Source: YA12-FULL-51-18 sp041665305 (GTDB taxonomy: Bacteria > Elusimicrobiota > Elusimicrobia > Elusimicrobiales > UBA9959). Taken from it: a DNA stretch of 64,000 nucleotides. The notes beneath the pieces are model-generated. The model searched no databases. It saw nothing but the letters and a program-made list of their open reading frames with translations, and was not told the DNA's origin. Positions 35,298 through 44,962 of the stretch are shown in pieces (within the stretch, counting starts at the first letter, position 1; each line of letters opens with the position of its first letter). Location: positions 1 to 64,000 of the forward strand of contig JBAYJD010000004.1 in NCBI GenBank assembly GCA_041665305.1. The letters run 5' to 3'. The position numbers and the translations under genes are program-made.

Positions 35298-36250
35298 TTT
35301 TTCTCCGCAGCCAATGTTTCTTTGAAATATGAAACGGTCTTGACAAGGCCTTCGTTAAGCTTGATCCTGGGCTCCCAGCCCAGTTTCTCTTTCGCCAGCC
35401 GGATGTCCGGCTGCCTTTGCCTGGGGTCATCCTGCGGCAAGGGTTTATACACCAGTTTACTTTTGCTTTCGGGAATAAGTTTAAGGACTTTTTCCGCCAG
35501 TTCTTTTATGGTGAATTCGTCGGGGTTGCCTATATTCACAGGGCCGGTAAAGCCGGAGGTGTTGTTCATCATGGCCGTCATACCGGCTATCAAGTCGTCC
35601 ACATACTGAAAACTGCGCGTCTGGGAACCGTCGCCGTATATAGTAATATCCTTGTTCTGAAGAGCCTGCACGATAAAGTTGGACACTACCCGTCCATCGT
35701 TGGGGTGCATGTTCGGGCCATAGGTGTTGAAGATCCTTATCACCCTTATCTGCAGCTTGTGCTGGCGATAATAATCGAAGAACAGCGTTTCAGCGCAGCG
35801 TTTCCCCTCATCGTAACAAGCCCGCGGGCCTATGGTGTTTACCCGACCCCAGTAGGATTCCGTCTGGGGATGGATATCCGGGTCGCCATAGACTTCGCTG
35901 GTAGAGGCCTGGAGGATACGGGCTTTGGTGCGCCTGGCCAGACCCAACATGTTGATGGCGCCGTTGACCGAGGTTTTGGTGGTATGCACCGGATTGAACT
36001 GGTAATGGACAGGGGAAGCCGGACAAGCCAGGTTATAGATCTGGTCCACCTCTACGCAAAGCGGGGAAGTAATATCGTGCCGCAGGAATTCGAATCTTTT
36101 GTTGTCCATAAGGTCGGAAATGTTATCTTTATTTCCGGTAAATAAACTGTCGGCGCACAGGACATCATGACCTTCGGATAGAAGCTTACGGCACAAATGA
36201 GAGCCGATAAAGCCCGCTCCGCCCGTAACAAGTATTTTTAGTCTGCTCAT
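35294..36250 (-). CDS. UDP-glucuronate decarboxylase (UDP-xylose synthase type)
   Basis: 318 residues from the ATG with AAGGAGA upstream. Converts UDP-glucuronate to UDP-xylose. Seen: ILVTGGAGFIGSHLCRKLLS, the family-typical IYNLACPASPVHYQFNPVHT, ASTSEVYGDPDIHPQTESYW, YDEGKRCAETLFFDYYRQ (Tyr/Lys), FNTYGPNMHPNDGRVVSNFI and LPQDDPRQRQPDI. All hallmark motifs of UXS are present. No UDP-glucose dehydrogenase is in the window. Confidence 0.94.
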   Translation of the reverse strand: MSRLKILVTGGAGFIGSHLCRKLLSEGHDVLCADSLFTGNKDNISDLMDNKRFEFLRHDITSPLCVEVDQIYNLACPASPVHYQFNPVHTTKTSVNGAINMLGLARRTKARILQASTSEVYGDPDIHPQTESYWGRVNTIGPRACYDEGKRCAETLFFDYYRQHKLQIRVIRIFNTYGPNMHPNDGRVVSNFIVQALQNKDITIYGDGSQTRSFQYVDDLIAGMTAMMNNTSGFTGPVNIGNPDEFTIKELAEKVLKLIPESKSKLVYKPLPQDDPRQRQPDIRLAKEKLGWEPRIKLNEGLVKTVSYFKETLAAEKK

Positions 36251-36282
36251 GATTTCTCCTTTACAGTGTGAACACCTAAATC

Positions 36283-37578
36283 TTATGCCCCTGCCCTTGC
36301 CCGCACGGCGCGGGCAGGCAATGCCCACTGCGCCGCTATGCCCGCCAGCAAAGCCAGAGTCCCGCCAGCCGACATAGCCTTGACAATATCCAGAGGGACC
36401 CCGTGATACAAATACATGGCCGCTATTTCAAGCGCCGCGCCCGCCGCCATGATGTATGCGAAAAGCGTTTTTTCTTTGGCGACCAGATAATTCATAAGGA
36501 CCATAAGGAACGCCATGGGCAGCATAGCCAGGCCGAAATACTTCAACAAAGGCGCGGCTTCTATGTACCGGGCTCCGAAAAAAGAATGTATGATCCATTC
36601 CGGCAGGAAATAAAAAAGAAGCGCGCCGGTGCCGGAACAACCCAGGGTGGCAAGCATCGCTCTTAAAAGCAGGTGGCCGCTGGACTTATTAAGGGCATTG
36701 TTCTCACTGACCATCGGGAACATAGCCAGGACTATGGATCCGGGTATATACATCACCGCCCGGCCCAGGATCGCGGCTGAAGCGTACACTCCCGCCTGAT
36801 GAGCCGGGAAATATCTGTTTACAAGCACCATGTCGGCCTGGGTCATAACGGTAAAAGCTAGATTTGCCAGAAAAACGGGCATGATCTGCCCAAACGGCAG
36901 ATGCCCAGCCCTGTGAGGGGCGCCGCCCATCAAAAGATACTTTTTAAGCGGGAAATAAGTCAGTGCCCACATAAAAACGGCCGTCACAACCAAACCACCC
37001 GCCGCCCCGTTCACGCCAAAGCCGGCCAGGACCAGCGCCGCGCAAAAAAACAATCTGACCGGGCCGCCAAACCCCATGCTTATCCCCAGCCATTTATAAT
37101 CCTGCAGGCCCTGCAGTAAGGCTGTGTTGATAGGCCCGGCCAGCGAGGCAAAAGCCGCCAAACCGATAAATATCACCGGCAGGGCGGAAGGAGCATGAAG
37201 ATAGGCGCTGATATAAGCGGAGCACAACATAAAAAGCACAAGTCCTAAACCGCCCGCAGACAAGACAGTTCTATTCACCTGGGAAAAAAGGCCGTGTATG
37301 CCATTGTAATCGCTTCTGGCTTTGTACTCGGCCGTTTTTCTTGAAACCACCATCAACAAAGTCGCTATGGGTATACCCAGCACCGCCATCAGGGCAAGAA
37401 GAGCGTTCAGGAATCCGTACTGGCCGGGTCCCAGCAGCCTGCCCATAATTACCTGGAAAAGATAGTTGAAAACACTGGAAATCATAAAGGCGGTGAACAT
37501 AAGTCCGCTGGACCTGATAAGGGTGTCCGAAAGTAAAGCGCGGGTTTTTTTAAGCATCGGATAAATATAGACCGCCAC
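36283..37578 (-). CDS. Polysaccharide flippase/MATE-like transporter (Wzx type)
   Basis: 431 residues with about 12 hydrophobic segments (first at about 22-48). MGRLLGPGQYGFLNALLALM is the usual conserved motif of the polysaccharide-transporter family. It would flip lipid-linked repeat units across the inner membrane. GTG start with GAAGAGG upstream; an ATG 21 nt downstream is possible. A second flippase gene lies at 45991. Confidence 0.87.
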   Translation of the reverse strand: MAVYIYPMLKKTRALLSDTLIRSSGLMFTAFMISSVFNYLFQVIMGRLLGPGQYGFLNALLALMAVLGIPIATLLMVVSRKTAEYKARSDYNGIHGLFSQVNRTVLSAGGLGLVLFMLCSAYISAYLHAPSALPVIFIGLAAFASLAGPINTALLQGLQDYKWLGISMGFGGPVRLFFCAALVLAGFGVNGAAGGLVVTAVFMWALTYFPLKKYLLMGGAPHRAGHLPFGQIMPVFLANLAFTVMTQADMVLVNRYFPAHQAGVYASAAILGRAVMYIPGSIVLAMFPMVSENNALNKSSGHLLLRAMLATLGCSGTGALLFYFLPEWIIHSFFGARYIEAAPLLKYFGLAMLPMAFLMVLMNYLVAKEKTLFAYIMAAGAALEIAAMYLYHGVPLDIVKAMSAGGTLALLAGIAAQWALPARAVRARAGA

Positions 37579-37592
37579 TGCCTCTTCCCAGG

Positions 37593-38579
37593 CTACCGGA
37601 CCAGGGAGTTTGGGAAATCGCTTGCACGCCGGCTGTTCTCACGGGTCGGCGCGGTCATATTAACGCGTTCCCGCACTATATACAGCGGGCGGTTGGTGAC
37701 TTCCGTATGGATGGTGCCGATATATAGAGCTATCACGCCCAGTGACATTAGCACCACGCCGATCAAGATGGTATTAGCCACCACCACCATAGCCAGCGGG
37801 GTAAAAACTCCCGGAACGAGACCGACTTTGGCCAGCATCATCCAGGCAAAAAGGATGCTGGATATCGCGGTTATCGCCACGCCGAGGTAACTGGTCATCT
37901 TCAAAGGGACCAGAGAGAAAGAGGTTATGCTGGATAAAGCCAGGTCCCAGAGTTTGCCGTAGGAATAAGCCGCCACGCCCGACTCCCGGCTGTCGGCGTG
38001 AAACTCCACATATTCCGTCTTAAAGCCCATCCAGTCGATTATGCCGCGGAACATGCGCTGCCGTTCGGTCATACGGTTAAAAACATCCATAACTTTTTTA
38101 TCGAAAAGGCGGAAATCAGTGGTATGGGCTACCATGTCGAGGCCCGACATCCACCCCATGATCTTGTAATACAGCCAGGAAAACAGGCGGCGCGCCGAGG
38201 AATGTCCACCCACGCTCAGGCGGACAGTAGTAACAACCTCCGCTCCCGCGGTCCAGGCGTCCACCAGCTTGGGGATAAGCTCAGGCGGGTGCTGCAGGTC
38301 CGCGTCCATGCAGATCACCGCGTCCCCTGCGCAGGAATGCACACCGGCGGTCAGGGCTATCTCCTTGCCGAAATTCTTTGAAAAATCCAGCACCTTCACG
38401 CGCGGATCGCGGGCGGCCAGAGCCTTAAGGACGCCGATGGAATTGTCGGGGCTGCCGTCGTTGACGAACACATATTCCCACTGCGCTTTAATCCCGGAAG
38501 TGACGGCCTCCAATCTTTCATAGAACCTGGGCAGATTCTTCTCCTCGCGGTAAACCGGCACGACTATTGAAATACGCAT
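37593..38579 (-). CDS. GtrB/DPM1-like polyprenyl-phosphate glycosyltransferase
   Basis: 328 residues. ISIVVPVYREEKNLPRFYER, YVFVNDGSPDNS, VLDFSKNFGKEIALTAGV and the CMDADLQHPPELI metal site. Two C-terminal helices (residues 233-300) are typical of GtrB, which loads glucose or another hexose onto polyprenyl phosphate as donor for GT-C enzymes. This suits the two GT-C-like proteins at 15.8 kb and 21.6 kb (inference). Confidence 0.92.
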   Translation of the reverse strand: MRISIVVPVYREEKNLPRFYERLEAVTSGIKAQWEYVFVNDGSPDNSIGVLKALAARDPRVKVLDFSKNFGKEIALTAGVHSCAGDAVICMDADLQHPPELIPKLVDAWTAGAEVVTTVRLSVGGHSSARRLFSWLYYKIMGWMSGLDMVAHTTDFRLFDKKVMDVFNRMTERQRMFRGIIDWMGFKTEYVEFHADSRESGVAAYSYGKLWDLALSSITSFSLVPLKMTSYLGVAITAISSILFAWMMLAKVGLVPGVFTPLAMVVVANTILIGVVLMSLGVIALYIGTIHTEVTNRPLYIVRERVNMTAPTRENSRRASDFPNSLVR

Positions 38580-38610
38580 TTAAAGTTTTCCCTCCCGTAG
38601 TTGCTAAATA

Positions 38611-39360
38611 TCATATAAGCGGCGCGGATCCGGCGTACTTCAGCACGACTTCGCGCGGAACGCCGCTCATTCTTATGGTTTTGTTCTCTATCCACAGGAC
38701 GCGGTCGCAGATCATTTCCACGCTGGACATTGAATGACTGACAAACAACATGGTAACGCCCTTTTTTTTAAATTCCTTCATTTTGTTAATGCACTTTTTC
38801 TGGAACTCCTCGTCCCCGACCGCCAGCACCTCGTCGATAACAAGGATCTCCGGCTCCAGCTGGGCCACCACGGAAAAGCCCAGCCTGGCCAGCATGCCGT
38901 TGGAATAGATCCGTACGGGCTGGTCGATGAATTCGCCCAGTTCGGAAAATTCGATTATGGCGTTTATCTTCGCCATGACCTCCGTTCGGGTCAAACCCAG
39001 CAGGATCCCGTTCAGGATTATATTTTCGCGGCCGGTCAGATCGCGGTGAAAACCGGCGCCTAATTCCAGCAAAGGGGAAACTCTTCCCGTTACACTTATC
39101 ACCCCACAGCTCGCTTTCAGCACTCCGGCCACAAGCCCCAGTATGGTGCTTTTTCCGGCGCCATTGCCGCCGATAATGCCCAGAGTCTCCCCGGCCCGGA
39201 CCTCAAAGGAAAGATCTTGAAGCGCCTCAAACCGGGTTTTCCTGAGCGCTTTTAACGCGGCCGGCATGTTAATGATAAAATTTTTTATCCCGCCCGTGAA
39301 ATGATGATAGAGGGGATAGTTCTTACAAACCTTGTCGAACACTATCGGAGGCGCTGTCAC
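38611..39360 (-). CDS. wzt: ABC transporter ATP-binding protein of polysaccharide export (Wzt)
   Basis: 249 residues. Powers export of complete, lipid-linked polysaccharide. Walker A GIIGGNGAGKSTILGL (about 60-75), a signature-like region YSNGMLARLGFSVVA (this subfamily lacks a strict LSGGQ), Walker B EILVIDEVLAVGD, and a His switch in FVSHSM. It has no C-terminal carbohydrate-recognition domain, so chain-end recognition of the E. coli O9a kind is not expected. Overlaps wzm by 4 nt (ATGA). Confidence 0.93.
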   Translation of the reverse strand: MTAPPIVFDKVCKNYPLYHHFTGGIKNFIINMPAALKALRKTRFEALQDLSFEVRAGETLGIIGGNGAGKSTILGLVAGVLKASCGVISVTGRVSPLLELGAGFHRDLTGRENIILNGILLGLTRTEVMAKINAIIEFSELGEFIDQPVRIYSNGMLARLGFSVVAQLEPEILVIDEVLAVGDEEFQKKCINKMKEFKKKGVTMLFVSHSMSSVEMICDRVLWIENKTIRMSGVPREVVLKYAGSAPLI

Positions 39361-40112
39361 AGCACCTCCGCGAACTTCCAGACCAGTTTCCTGTATATCA
39401 AAAAGCCCGCGAGTAAAGCCAAAGCGGCGTAAATAGAACTTATCAGCAGCAGAGGAGGGTCCAGCCTGCCGTCCAGAAAAAGGTCGCGCCAGCTTACCAT
39501 GAGCGGCGACATGGGATTAAAATTGATAAGGCCCCTATACTTTTCCGGAACCATGGACTCGTTATAGATCACCGGGGTAAAATAAAAAAGAAGCGCCACG
39601 CAGATGCCGGCGATGCGTTCCAGATCGCGGAAAAAAATATTCAGCGAAGAGATCGCCAGCGAGATGCCGTATGTAAATACGAGCTGTATGATCAGGAGAA
39701 GCGGTATCCCATAAAGCCAGGAAAAATGGGCGGTCCTGTGATACACGAACACAAAAAACGCTATCACGGGGATGGAAACGGCGAAATGTATGGTTTCGTT
39801 CAGAACGGAAGCCAGCACTATGGCGCTTCGCTGGAAATTCACTTTTTTTATTATAGAGGAATTGCTCAGGAAAATGTTCGGTGACATGTTGACTGAATTT
39901 GAGAACCACTGCCACGGAAAAAGTCCGGCTATCAGGAACAGGACATACCCCTCCATCTGCACCCGCATTATGACCTTAAAAGCCATGAAAAACACAAAAG
40001 CAAAGGCGAGCGGGTGCGCGATGGACCAGAGATAGCCGAGAAAACTGTTTTTATACCGGACTTTCAGCTCTTTCTGGGTCAAAACAGTTGTCAAGTCGAT
40101 AAAATAGCGCAT
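39357..40112 (-). CDS. wzm: ABC-2 type permease of polysaccharide export (Wzm)
   Basis: 251 residues, ABC-2 membrane family with about six helices. Starts with a short cytoplasmic segment (LTQKELKVRYKNSFLGYLWS), the usual beginning of this family. Forms the channel with Wzt. A promoter at 40213-40241 lies about 100 nt upstream, so wzm-wzt-gtrB and following genes may form an operon. Confidence 0.92.
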   Translation of the reverse strand: MRYFIDLTTVLTQKELKVRYKNSFLGYLWSIAHPLAFAFVFFMAFKVIMRVQMEGYVLFLIAGLFPWQWFSNSVNMSPNIFLSNSSIIKKVNFQRSAIVLASVLNETIHFAVSIPVIAFFVFVYHRTAHFSWLYGIPLLLIIQLVFTYGISLAISSLNIFFRDLERIAGICVALLFYFTPVIYNESMVPEKYRGLINFNPMSPLMVSWRDLFLDGRLDPPLLLISSIYAALALLAGFLIYRKLVWKFAEVL

Positions 40113-40212
40113 GATGGTACGGAAAACAAATATAGACTTTAGGCCGGAGGTTTGTGTTCGGCATCTTGCCTGCGGTCTAAGCCCACAGCCTATTTACCTG
40201 GATTCCACTTTT

Positions 40213-40241
40213 ATTTTAGCAGTATATAAGCGGGTAATCAA
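40213..40241 (-). promoter_or_regulatory. Sigma-70-like promoter upstream of wzm
   Basis: On the minus strand TTGATT (40236-40241) and TAAAAT (40213-40218) are separated by exactly 17 nt. It lies in the 152-nt gap between the double glycosyltransferase and wzm, leaving a leader of about 95 nt. Confidence 0.55.
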
Positions 40242-40264
40242 ATTTGAAGGCTAAGAAAGCCGGG

Positions 40265-42550
40265 TTACAAATATCGGCTCGGAAGGCCGCGAATCTTTGC
40301 CACAAAATCCGCGAACTCTTTTTTAAATCTTTCGGTGGAGAACAATTCGGCGTTTTTCCGGATCTCGGACGGCAGGAAACTTTCTTCTGCCGACTCGAAA
40401 CGGCGCACGGCGTCTACAATGCTTTGAACGGACTGCTCGTCAAAGAACAAGCCCGTCTTCTCCTCCACCACGGTTTCGCGCACCGCGCCGTGACCATAGG
40501 CGATAACGGGGGTGCCGCAAGCCTGCGCCTCCAAAGGCGCGATCCCAAAATCTTCCTCGGCCGCGAAAACAAAGGCCTTCGCCCTTTGCATATAATCCCG
40601 CAGGACCTCATCGGGCTGATACCCGAGTATTTCGATGTTCCCAGCGGACTTGGTCCTAACTTTGTCGAATTCAGGACCGTCGCCTATAACCACAAGCTTC
40701 TTATCCGGCATAGCGGCGAAAGCTTCGACAATTAAAGGTATCCGCTTATAAGGCACCATCCTTGACGCGGTAAGGTAAAAATCCTCTTTTTGGCCGCCCG
40801 GCACGAATTTGTCCACATAAACGGGCGGATATATCACGGAAAAATCCCGTCCGTAATTATGTTCTATCCTTTTGCCTATGTATTCGGAGATCGCAATAAA
40901 ATCGGTCACCCGCGGCGTCACTTTCAGATCCCAGGCCTTCACACGGTCAAGCAGCCGGTTGACAAGCCACCCCTTGACGCCGGTATTCAGGCCGGATTCT
41001 TCCAGATATTGGCCGCGCAGGTCCCAGGCGTACCGCATGGGAGAGCAGCAGATACAGATATGTTTTTGTCCGGGGCGGGTTTTAACGCCCTTGGCGACCG
41101 CGTGGGAAATGGAAACTACCAGGTCGTACCCGCCGACATCCAGCCGCTCTACGGCGTAAGACATCAAAGGCAGGAAACTGCGGTATTCGTTGCGGATAAA
41201 CGGAAAATACTGCAAAAAAGAGGTTTTAACTTTTTTATTCTTAATGAAACCCCTTTTCCCTCGGGGCAGGAAATCAATAAGACTGAACAGGTCAGCCTCG
41301 GGGAGAACCTCAAGCACCTGTTCCAGAACCCTTTCGGCGCCGGCGTAGGTCACCAGCCAGTCGCAAACGACGGCGACCTTTTTGCCCAAAAGCTTCCGGT
41401 AGCATCCGCTCACACCGGCGACCATTTTTTTCTCGGAAAATTTCTCAAGGAAGAGCGAAGCTCCGGCGCCGGCCAGTTTGCGCGCGGCAGCCGGGGAGTC
41501 AATCAGCTTTTTTATCGCCACCGCCATTTCCGGATAACTCCCGGCCTTGACCAACAGTCCCGTAAACCCGTCGGTTACGATTTCGCGGAGGCCTCCCGTG
41601 GCGGCGGCCACGACCGGTTTTTCCAGGGAAAAAGCCTCGACAGCGACATAGCCGAACGACTCAAAAAGGGACGGGATCAGGATAATATCCATCGCGCACA
41701 TATGCGGCGCCGGATCCGCAACCTCACCGTGAAATACGACTATCTCCATGATGCCGAGTTCCGAGGCCGCGCTCCCTAAAGCGCCCAGGTCCGGGCCGTT
41801 GCCGAAAAAATGCAGGCGGAGCCGCGCGCCACCTTTTTTAAGTTCGGCTGCGGCTTTAAGGGCGTACAGTTGGCCCTTCTGCCTTCTGAGCACTCCGAAC
41901 ACGCCGATCTCAGTTATCTCACTTTCGGGAGCCGGAGCGTATCCCAGATTCCGCGCTTCTGCTGAGAGAGCCGGCAGATCCGGCTCCGAAATGCCGTTAT
42001 AATTGACGATCCAGTTTTCGGATTTCCTACCCACCTTGCTGAAATAGGCCTCGGCCGAGTAATTAGATTCAAAAATAAAATAATCCGTAAGCCGGAAGAG
42101 AAATTTTTCCGCCGCCGTATACACGAATTCTTCGGGTCTGGAGAACATCTTGTGGACGGACCCTCCATGCGGCGTATAAACCGTTTTAACATTACAAAAC
42201 AGCTTAAGAAGACGGGCGTAAGCGCCGCCTTTAGCCCCATGGCCGTGGACGATCTGGATCTTGTTATCCCTGACGAATTTAACAAGCCGCAATAAATTAC
42301 GCAGGTCCCCCGGCGCCGGCCGTTTGCGTATATCCTGCTCAAGCAGCCGGCCCCGCAATAACTCCGCTAGCCGGGGATAATCCTTTTTAAACCCTTCATC
42401 CAGCAGGTTGTTGGAAAAAGTGTAACTCTGCTCAAAAACGCCGGAGTCCAGGCCGAATAACAGGGAATGAACATGCTTCCGGATGCCTCCGGTAGGCGCG
42501 CCGAGTATCTGCAACACCCGGATCTTATTTTTTGTTTCCATGCTATCCAT
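40265..42550 (-). CDS. Two-domain glycosyltransferase (GT4-GT4 fusion)
   Basis: 761 residues, twice the normal GT4 length. Domain 1 (1-~385) begins IRVLQILGAPTGGIRKHVHS and has HGHGAKGGAYARLLK, EIGVFGVLRRQKGQLYALKA, FESFGYVAVEAFSLEKPVV. Domain 2 (~392-761) restarts with KVAVVCDWLVTYAGAERVLE, has CCSPMRYAWDLRGQYLEES, LTASRMVPYKRIPLIVEAFA and FGIAPLEAQACGTPVIAYG. Both donor-site Glu motifs are intact, so each half may be active, adding two successive sugars. Domain 2 resembles WbaZ-like mannosyltransferases. Start at 42550 (or the ATG at 42541), overlapping the upstream gene. Confidence 0.88.
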   Translation of the reverse strand: MDSMETKNKIRVLQILGAPTGGIRKHVHSLLFGLDSGVFEQSYTFSNNLLDEGFKKDYPRLAELLRGRLLEQDIRKRPAPGDLRNLLRLVKFVRDNKIQIVHGHGAKGGAYARLLKLFCNVKTVYTPHGGSVHKMFSRPEEFVYTAAEKFLFRLTDYFIFESNYSAEAYFSKVGRKSENWIVNYNGISEPDLPALSAEARNLGYAPAPESEITEIGVFGVLRRQKGQLYALKAAAELKKGGARLRLHFFGNGPDLGALGSAASELGIMEIVVFHGEVADPAPHMCAMDIILIPSLFESFGYVAVEAFSLEKPVVAAATGGLREIVTDGFTGLLVKAGSYPEMAVAIKKLIDSPAAARKLAGAGASLFLEKFSEKKMVAGVSGCYRKLLGKKVAVVCDWLVTYAGAERVLEQVLEVLPEADLFSLIDFLPRGKRGFIKNKKVKTSFLQYFPFIRNEYRSFLPLMSYAVERLDVGGYDLVVSISHAVAKGVKTRPGQKHICICCSPMRYAWDLRGQYLEESGLNTGVKGWLVNRLLDRVKAWDLKVTPRVTDFIAISEYIGKRIEHNYGRDFSVIYPPVYVDKFVPGGQKEDFYLTASRMVPYKRIPLIVEAFAAMPDKKLVVIGDGPEFDKVRTKSAGNIEILGYQPDEVLRDYMQRAKAFVFAAEEDFGIAPLEAQACGTPVIAYGHGAVRETVVEEKTGLFFDEQSVQSIVDAVRRFESAEESFLPSEIRKNAELFSTERFKKEFADFVAKIRGLPSRYL

Positions 42551-43574
42551 TATGTCTTACCCTGGCCAAAAAATTCCTCCCCTGTGCCCCAAGAGGAACG
42601 AGAGAAAGAACCCACGCGGCCAGCCCGATGGCCAAAATCCTGGTTTGTCCCCGGCTCCTTAACGAATTTCTAATATTTTCAGGCTTGAGCGCCGGAGCGA
42701 GCAAACGCCGGGCACAGGCCCTTTCACCTTTGATAAGCAGGTTTATAGCGATGTTGATATCGTCCTTAAGCAGAAGCAGGCGGTAATCGGTCATCTCGCT
42801 TTGACCGATGAATGAACCGGAGTACTTTTTTAAATAAAAATCCAGCACAAGAAAGATGGCATGTCTTGTGGTTTTAAGCCTTGCGAAATTGTAACTATAA
42901 CTACTCGCGCTTACGCGATACTTCATAAGCGGGATATTTATAAAACCCAGCGGGTGCCGCTCGGCTATCCGCAGCCAGACATCCAGATCGGCGGAGGTGG
43001 AAAAGTGTTCGGGATCCCAGGCTTTTATTTCATCCTTATAAACGCGGGTCCGGACCATAGCGCTGGGGAAGACCATAAAGTTGCCCATTTTAAGCGCCGT
43101 CCTGAATACCTGCTGAAAATCAAATACGCCGCCTTTGGCGATACCGCCTTCGGACGGGAGCTTCCTCGCAGCTATAACACGCCCGGTTTCATCGATATCA
43201 CGCGCTGCACAGAAAACAGCTCCGGCTTCTTTATGTTCCTCCAGGAACCTGACTTCCCGCTCTATGATCTCAGGATCGTAAACGTCATCCGCGTGGTAAA
43301 TCGCCGTGTATTCCCCCCCGGCCAGGTTTATGCAGCATGTAAAATTACCTTCACCCCCTAAATTGACCGGATTTCTTATAATCCGAAGCCTACGATCTTT
43401 TTCAGCAATTTTCTCCGCTATTTTGACAGTGGCATCCGTGGAGGCGTTATCGACCATCATTACTATGAGATTGGCATAAGTCTGATCAAGGATAGAGCTA
43501 AGGGACTCCGCTATGGTAGCCTCCGAATTATAAGCCGGCACGCAGACGCATACAAGTGGAGAGTTTTCGGTCAT
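42543..43574 (-). CDS. Family 2 glycosyltransferase
   Basis: 343 residues. VCVCVPAYNSEATIAESLSS, VMMVDNASTDATVKIAEK, EYTAIYHADDVYDPEIIE with the ADD metal motif. The C-terminus ends in a short hydrophobic stretch (ILAIGLAAWVLSLVPLG). Its ATG shares a base with the stop of the radical SAM gene upstream (TAATG), and its stop overlaps the fused GT gene, so translation is coupled. Confidence 0.87.
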   Translation of the reverse strand: MTENSPLVCVCVPAYNSEATIAESLSSILDQTYANLIVMMVDNASTDATVKIAEKIAEKDRRLRIIRNPVNLGGEGNFTCCINLAGGEYTAIYHADDVYDPEIIEREVRFLEEHKEAGAVFCAARDIDETGRVIAARKLPSEGGIAKGGVFDFQQVFRTALKMGNFMVFPSAMVRTRVYKDEIKAWDPEHFSTSADLDVWLRIAERHPLGFINIPLMKYRVSASSYSYNFARLKTTRHAIFLVLDFYLKKYSGSFIGQSEMTDYRLLLLKDDINIAINLLIKGERACARRLLAPALKPENIRNSLRSRGQTRILAIGLAAWVLSLVPLGAQGRNFLARVRHNG

Positions 43575-44962
43575 TAGCGTTTGAATAGCATTTTTTTAAG
43601 CCGGCGCAGCCTGCCCATATTTTTTTTCACGGCAGCCACCGGGTGCAGAATATGGTTGAACATCCGCCTGCCCGCCTGCCGCCACGGCGTGCAGGCGAGG
43701 GTTATTCTGGCTACCATCATGTCCAGGCCTTCCTCACTGTGTTCAAGCGTAAAGAACGGGACATTCCGATCGGTAAGCCAGAAAGCGTCGTCTATGCGCC
43801 CACCAGCTTTCATAATATCATATACCTCCGTGTTCGGATAAACCCACAGACGGGCCACGCCTACGAATTCGAAATATTTTATTTTTTGCAGGGTTTTCAC
43901 CAGACTAATGGTCTCGGCGACTGTTTCGTTTGTTTCACCTGGGAAACCGACCATCAGGTAGGTCACGGCATTTATTTTTATGCCTTTGAGCATCTCAAAA
44001 GTTCTTACGACATCGGCTTTGGTTATATTTTTATGTATCGAACTGAGCAGCCTGGCGCTGCCGGTTTCCAGCCCGAACCCTATATGGGTAAAGCCGGCCC
44101 GCGCCATAAGTTCGAAGAGTTCGACGCTGGCTGGTTTTATCCGCGCCGAACACAGGAATTTAACTTTAATGTTCCGTTTGATTATTTCCCTGCAGAACGC
44201 TATGGCCCGCGGCTGATCCAGGGTAAAAGTATCGTCGGCAAGCTGGATGGATTTTATATTTTTAAAAGTTCCCAGTATGTATTCGATTTCATCCGCCACA
44301 TTGCCGACGGACCGTTTGCGGAATTTGCGGCGGGAAATCGTGTGAAGGCAGCAAAAACTGCATTTATAGGGACATCCCCTGGAAGTAAGGATGCAGGCCA
44401 TTTCGCGGTCCGGCTTTATGAACAACTCGTGCCTGGGGAACGGAATGGAGTCCAGGTCTTCGATAAGAGGCCTGTCCGGGTTCTTTATCACCTTCCCCCC
44501 TTCCCGGTACGCCGCGCCCGCGATACCGGCGGCCGATCCGCCGGAGGAAAGCGCGTCGAGCAATTCTACGACCGTCGCCTCTCCCTCGCCTATAACGGCG
44601 CAGTCGACTTCAAAATTCTTCAGCAACTGGTCGTAGAAAATGGAAGCGTGGACGCCGCCGATAATTATCTTGACCCCGGGCAGGATCTCCCGCGCCATCC
44701 TGATAAGTCTGTAGCTTGCGACCCTGTTCATGGTGAAGATCTGAATAAGAAGGAAATCGGGGCAAAAGCGCGCCAGATCGGCGGCCATTTCGGCTTCGGA
44801 AGCGGCCAGATCGCTGTTGTTGAAGTTTTTGGTAAGGATCTCATAGCCGGCCTTCTCAATAACGGCGTGAAGATACCCAAGCCCCAGGCCGTAAGAATTG
44901 TCCTTTGACGGGGCCTGGACATCGGGCTGAAGGGCCGCGCTGAATAAAATAACTTTACGCAT
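43574..44962 (-). CDS. B12-binding domain radical SAM protein
   Basis: 462 residues. The N-terminal cobalamin-binding-like domain (YGLGLGYLHAVIEKAGYEIL; KIIIGGVHASIFYDQLL) is followed by the radical SAM motif LTSRGCPYKCSFCCLHTIS near 194 (Cys-x3-Cys-x2-Cys, canonical), QLADDTFTLDQPRA, FGLETGSARLLSSI and LMVGFPGETNETV. Unrelated in detail to the one at 33834. The substrate is not known; neighbours are glycosyltransferases and a GT10-like gene. Confidence 0.87.
   Translation of the reverse strand: MRKVILFSAALQPDVQAPSKDNSYGLGLGYLHAVIEKAGYEILTKNFNNSDLAASEAEMAADLARFCPDFLLIQIFTMNRVASYRLIRMAREILPGVKIIIGGVHASIFYDQLLKNFEVDCAVIGEGEATVVELLDALSSGGSAAGIAGAAYREGGKVIKNPDRPLIEDLDSIPFPRHELFIKPDREMACILTSRGCPYKCSFCCLHTISRRKFRKRSVGNVADEIEYILGTFKNIKSIQLADDTFTLDQPRAIAFCREIIKRNIKVKFLCSARIKPASVELFELMARAGFTHIGFGLETGSARLLSSIHKNITKADVVRTFEMLKGIKINAVTYLMVGFPGETNETVAETISLVKTLQKIKYFEFVGVARLWVYPNTEVYDIMKAGGRIDDAFWLTDRNVPFFTLEHSEEGLDMMVARITLACTPWRQAGRRMFNHILHPVAAVKKNMGRLRRLKKMLFKR

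Noticed and set aside
40790..41779. 329-codon plus-strand frame opposite the GT4-GT4 gene
   Set aside because: Antisense shadow; composition unlike a real protein, no SD, and no homologous pattern.
43643..44908. 421-codon open frame on the plus strand opposite the radical SAM gene
   Set aside because: Antisense shadow in GC-rich coding DNA; the opposite strand has an intact family with all motifs.
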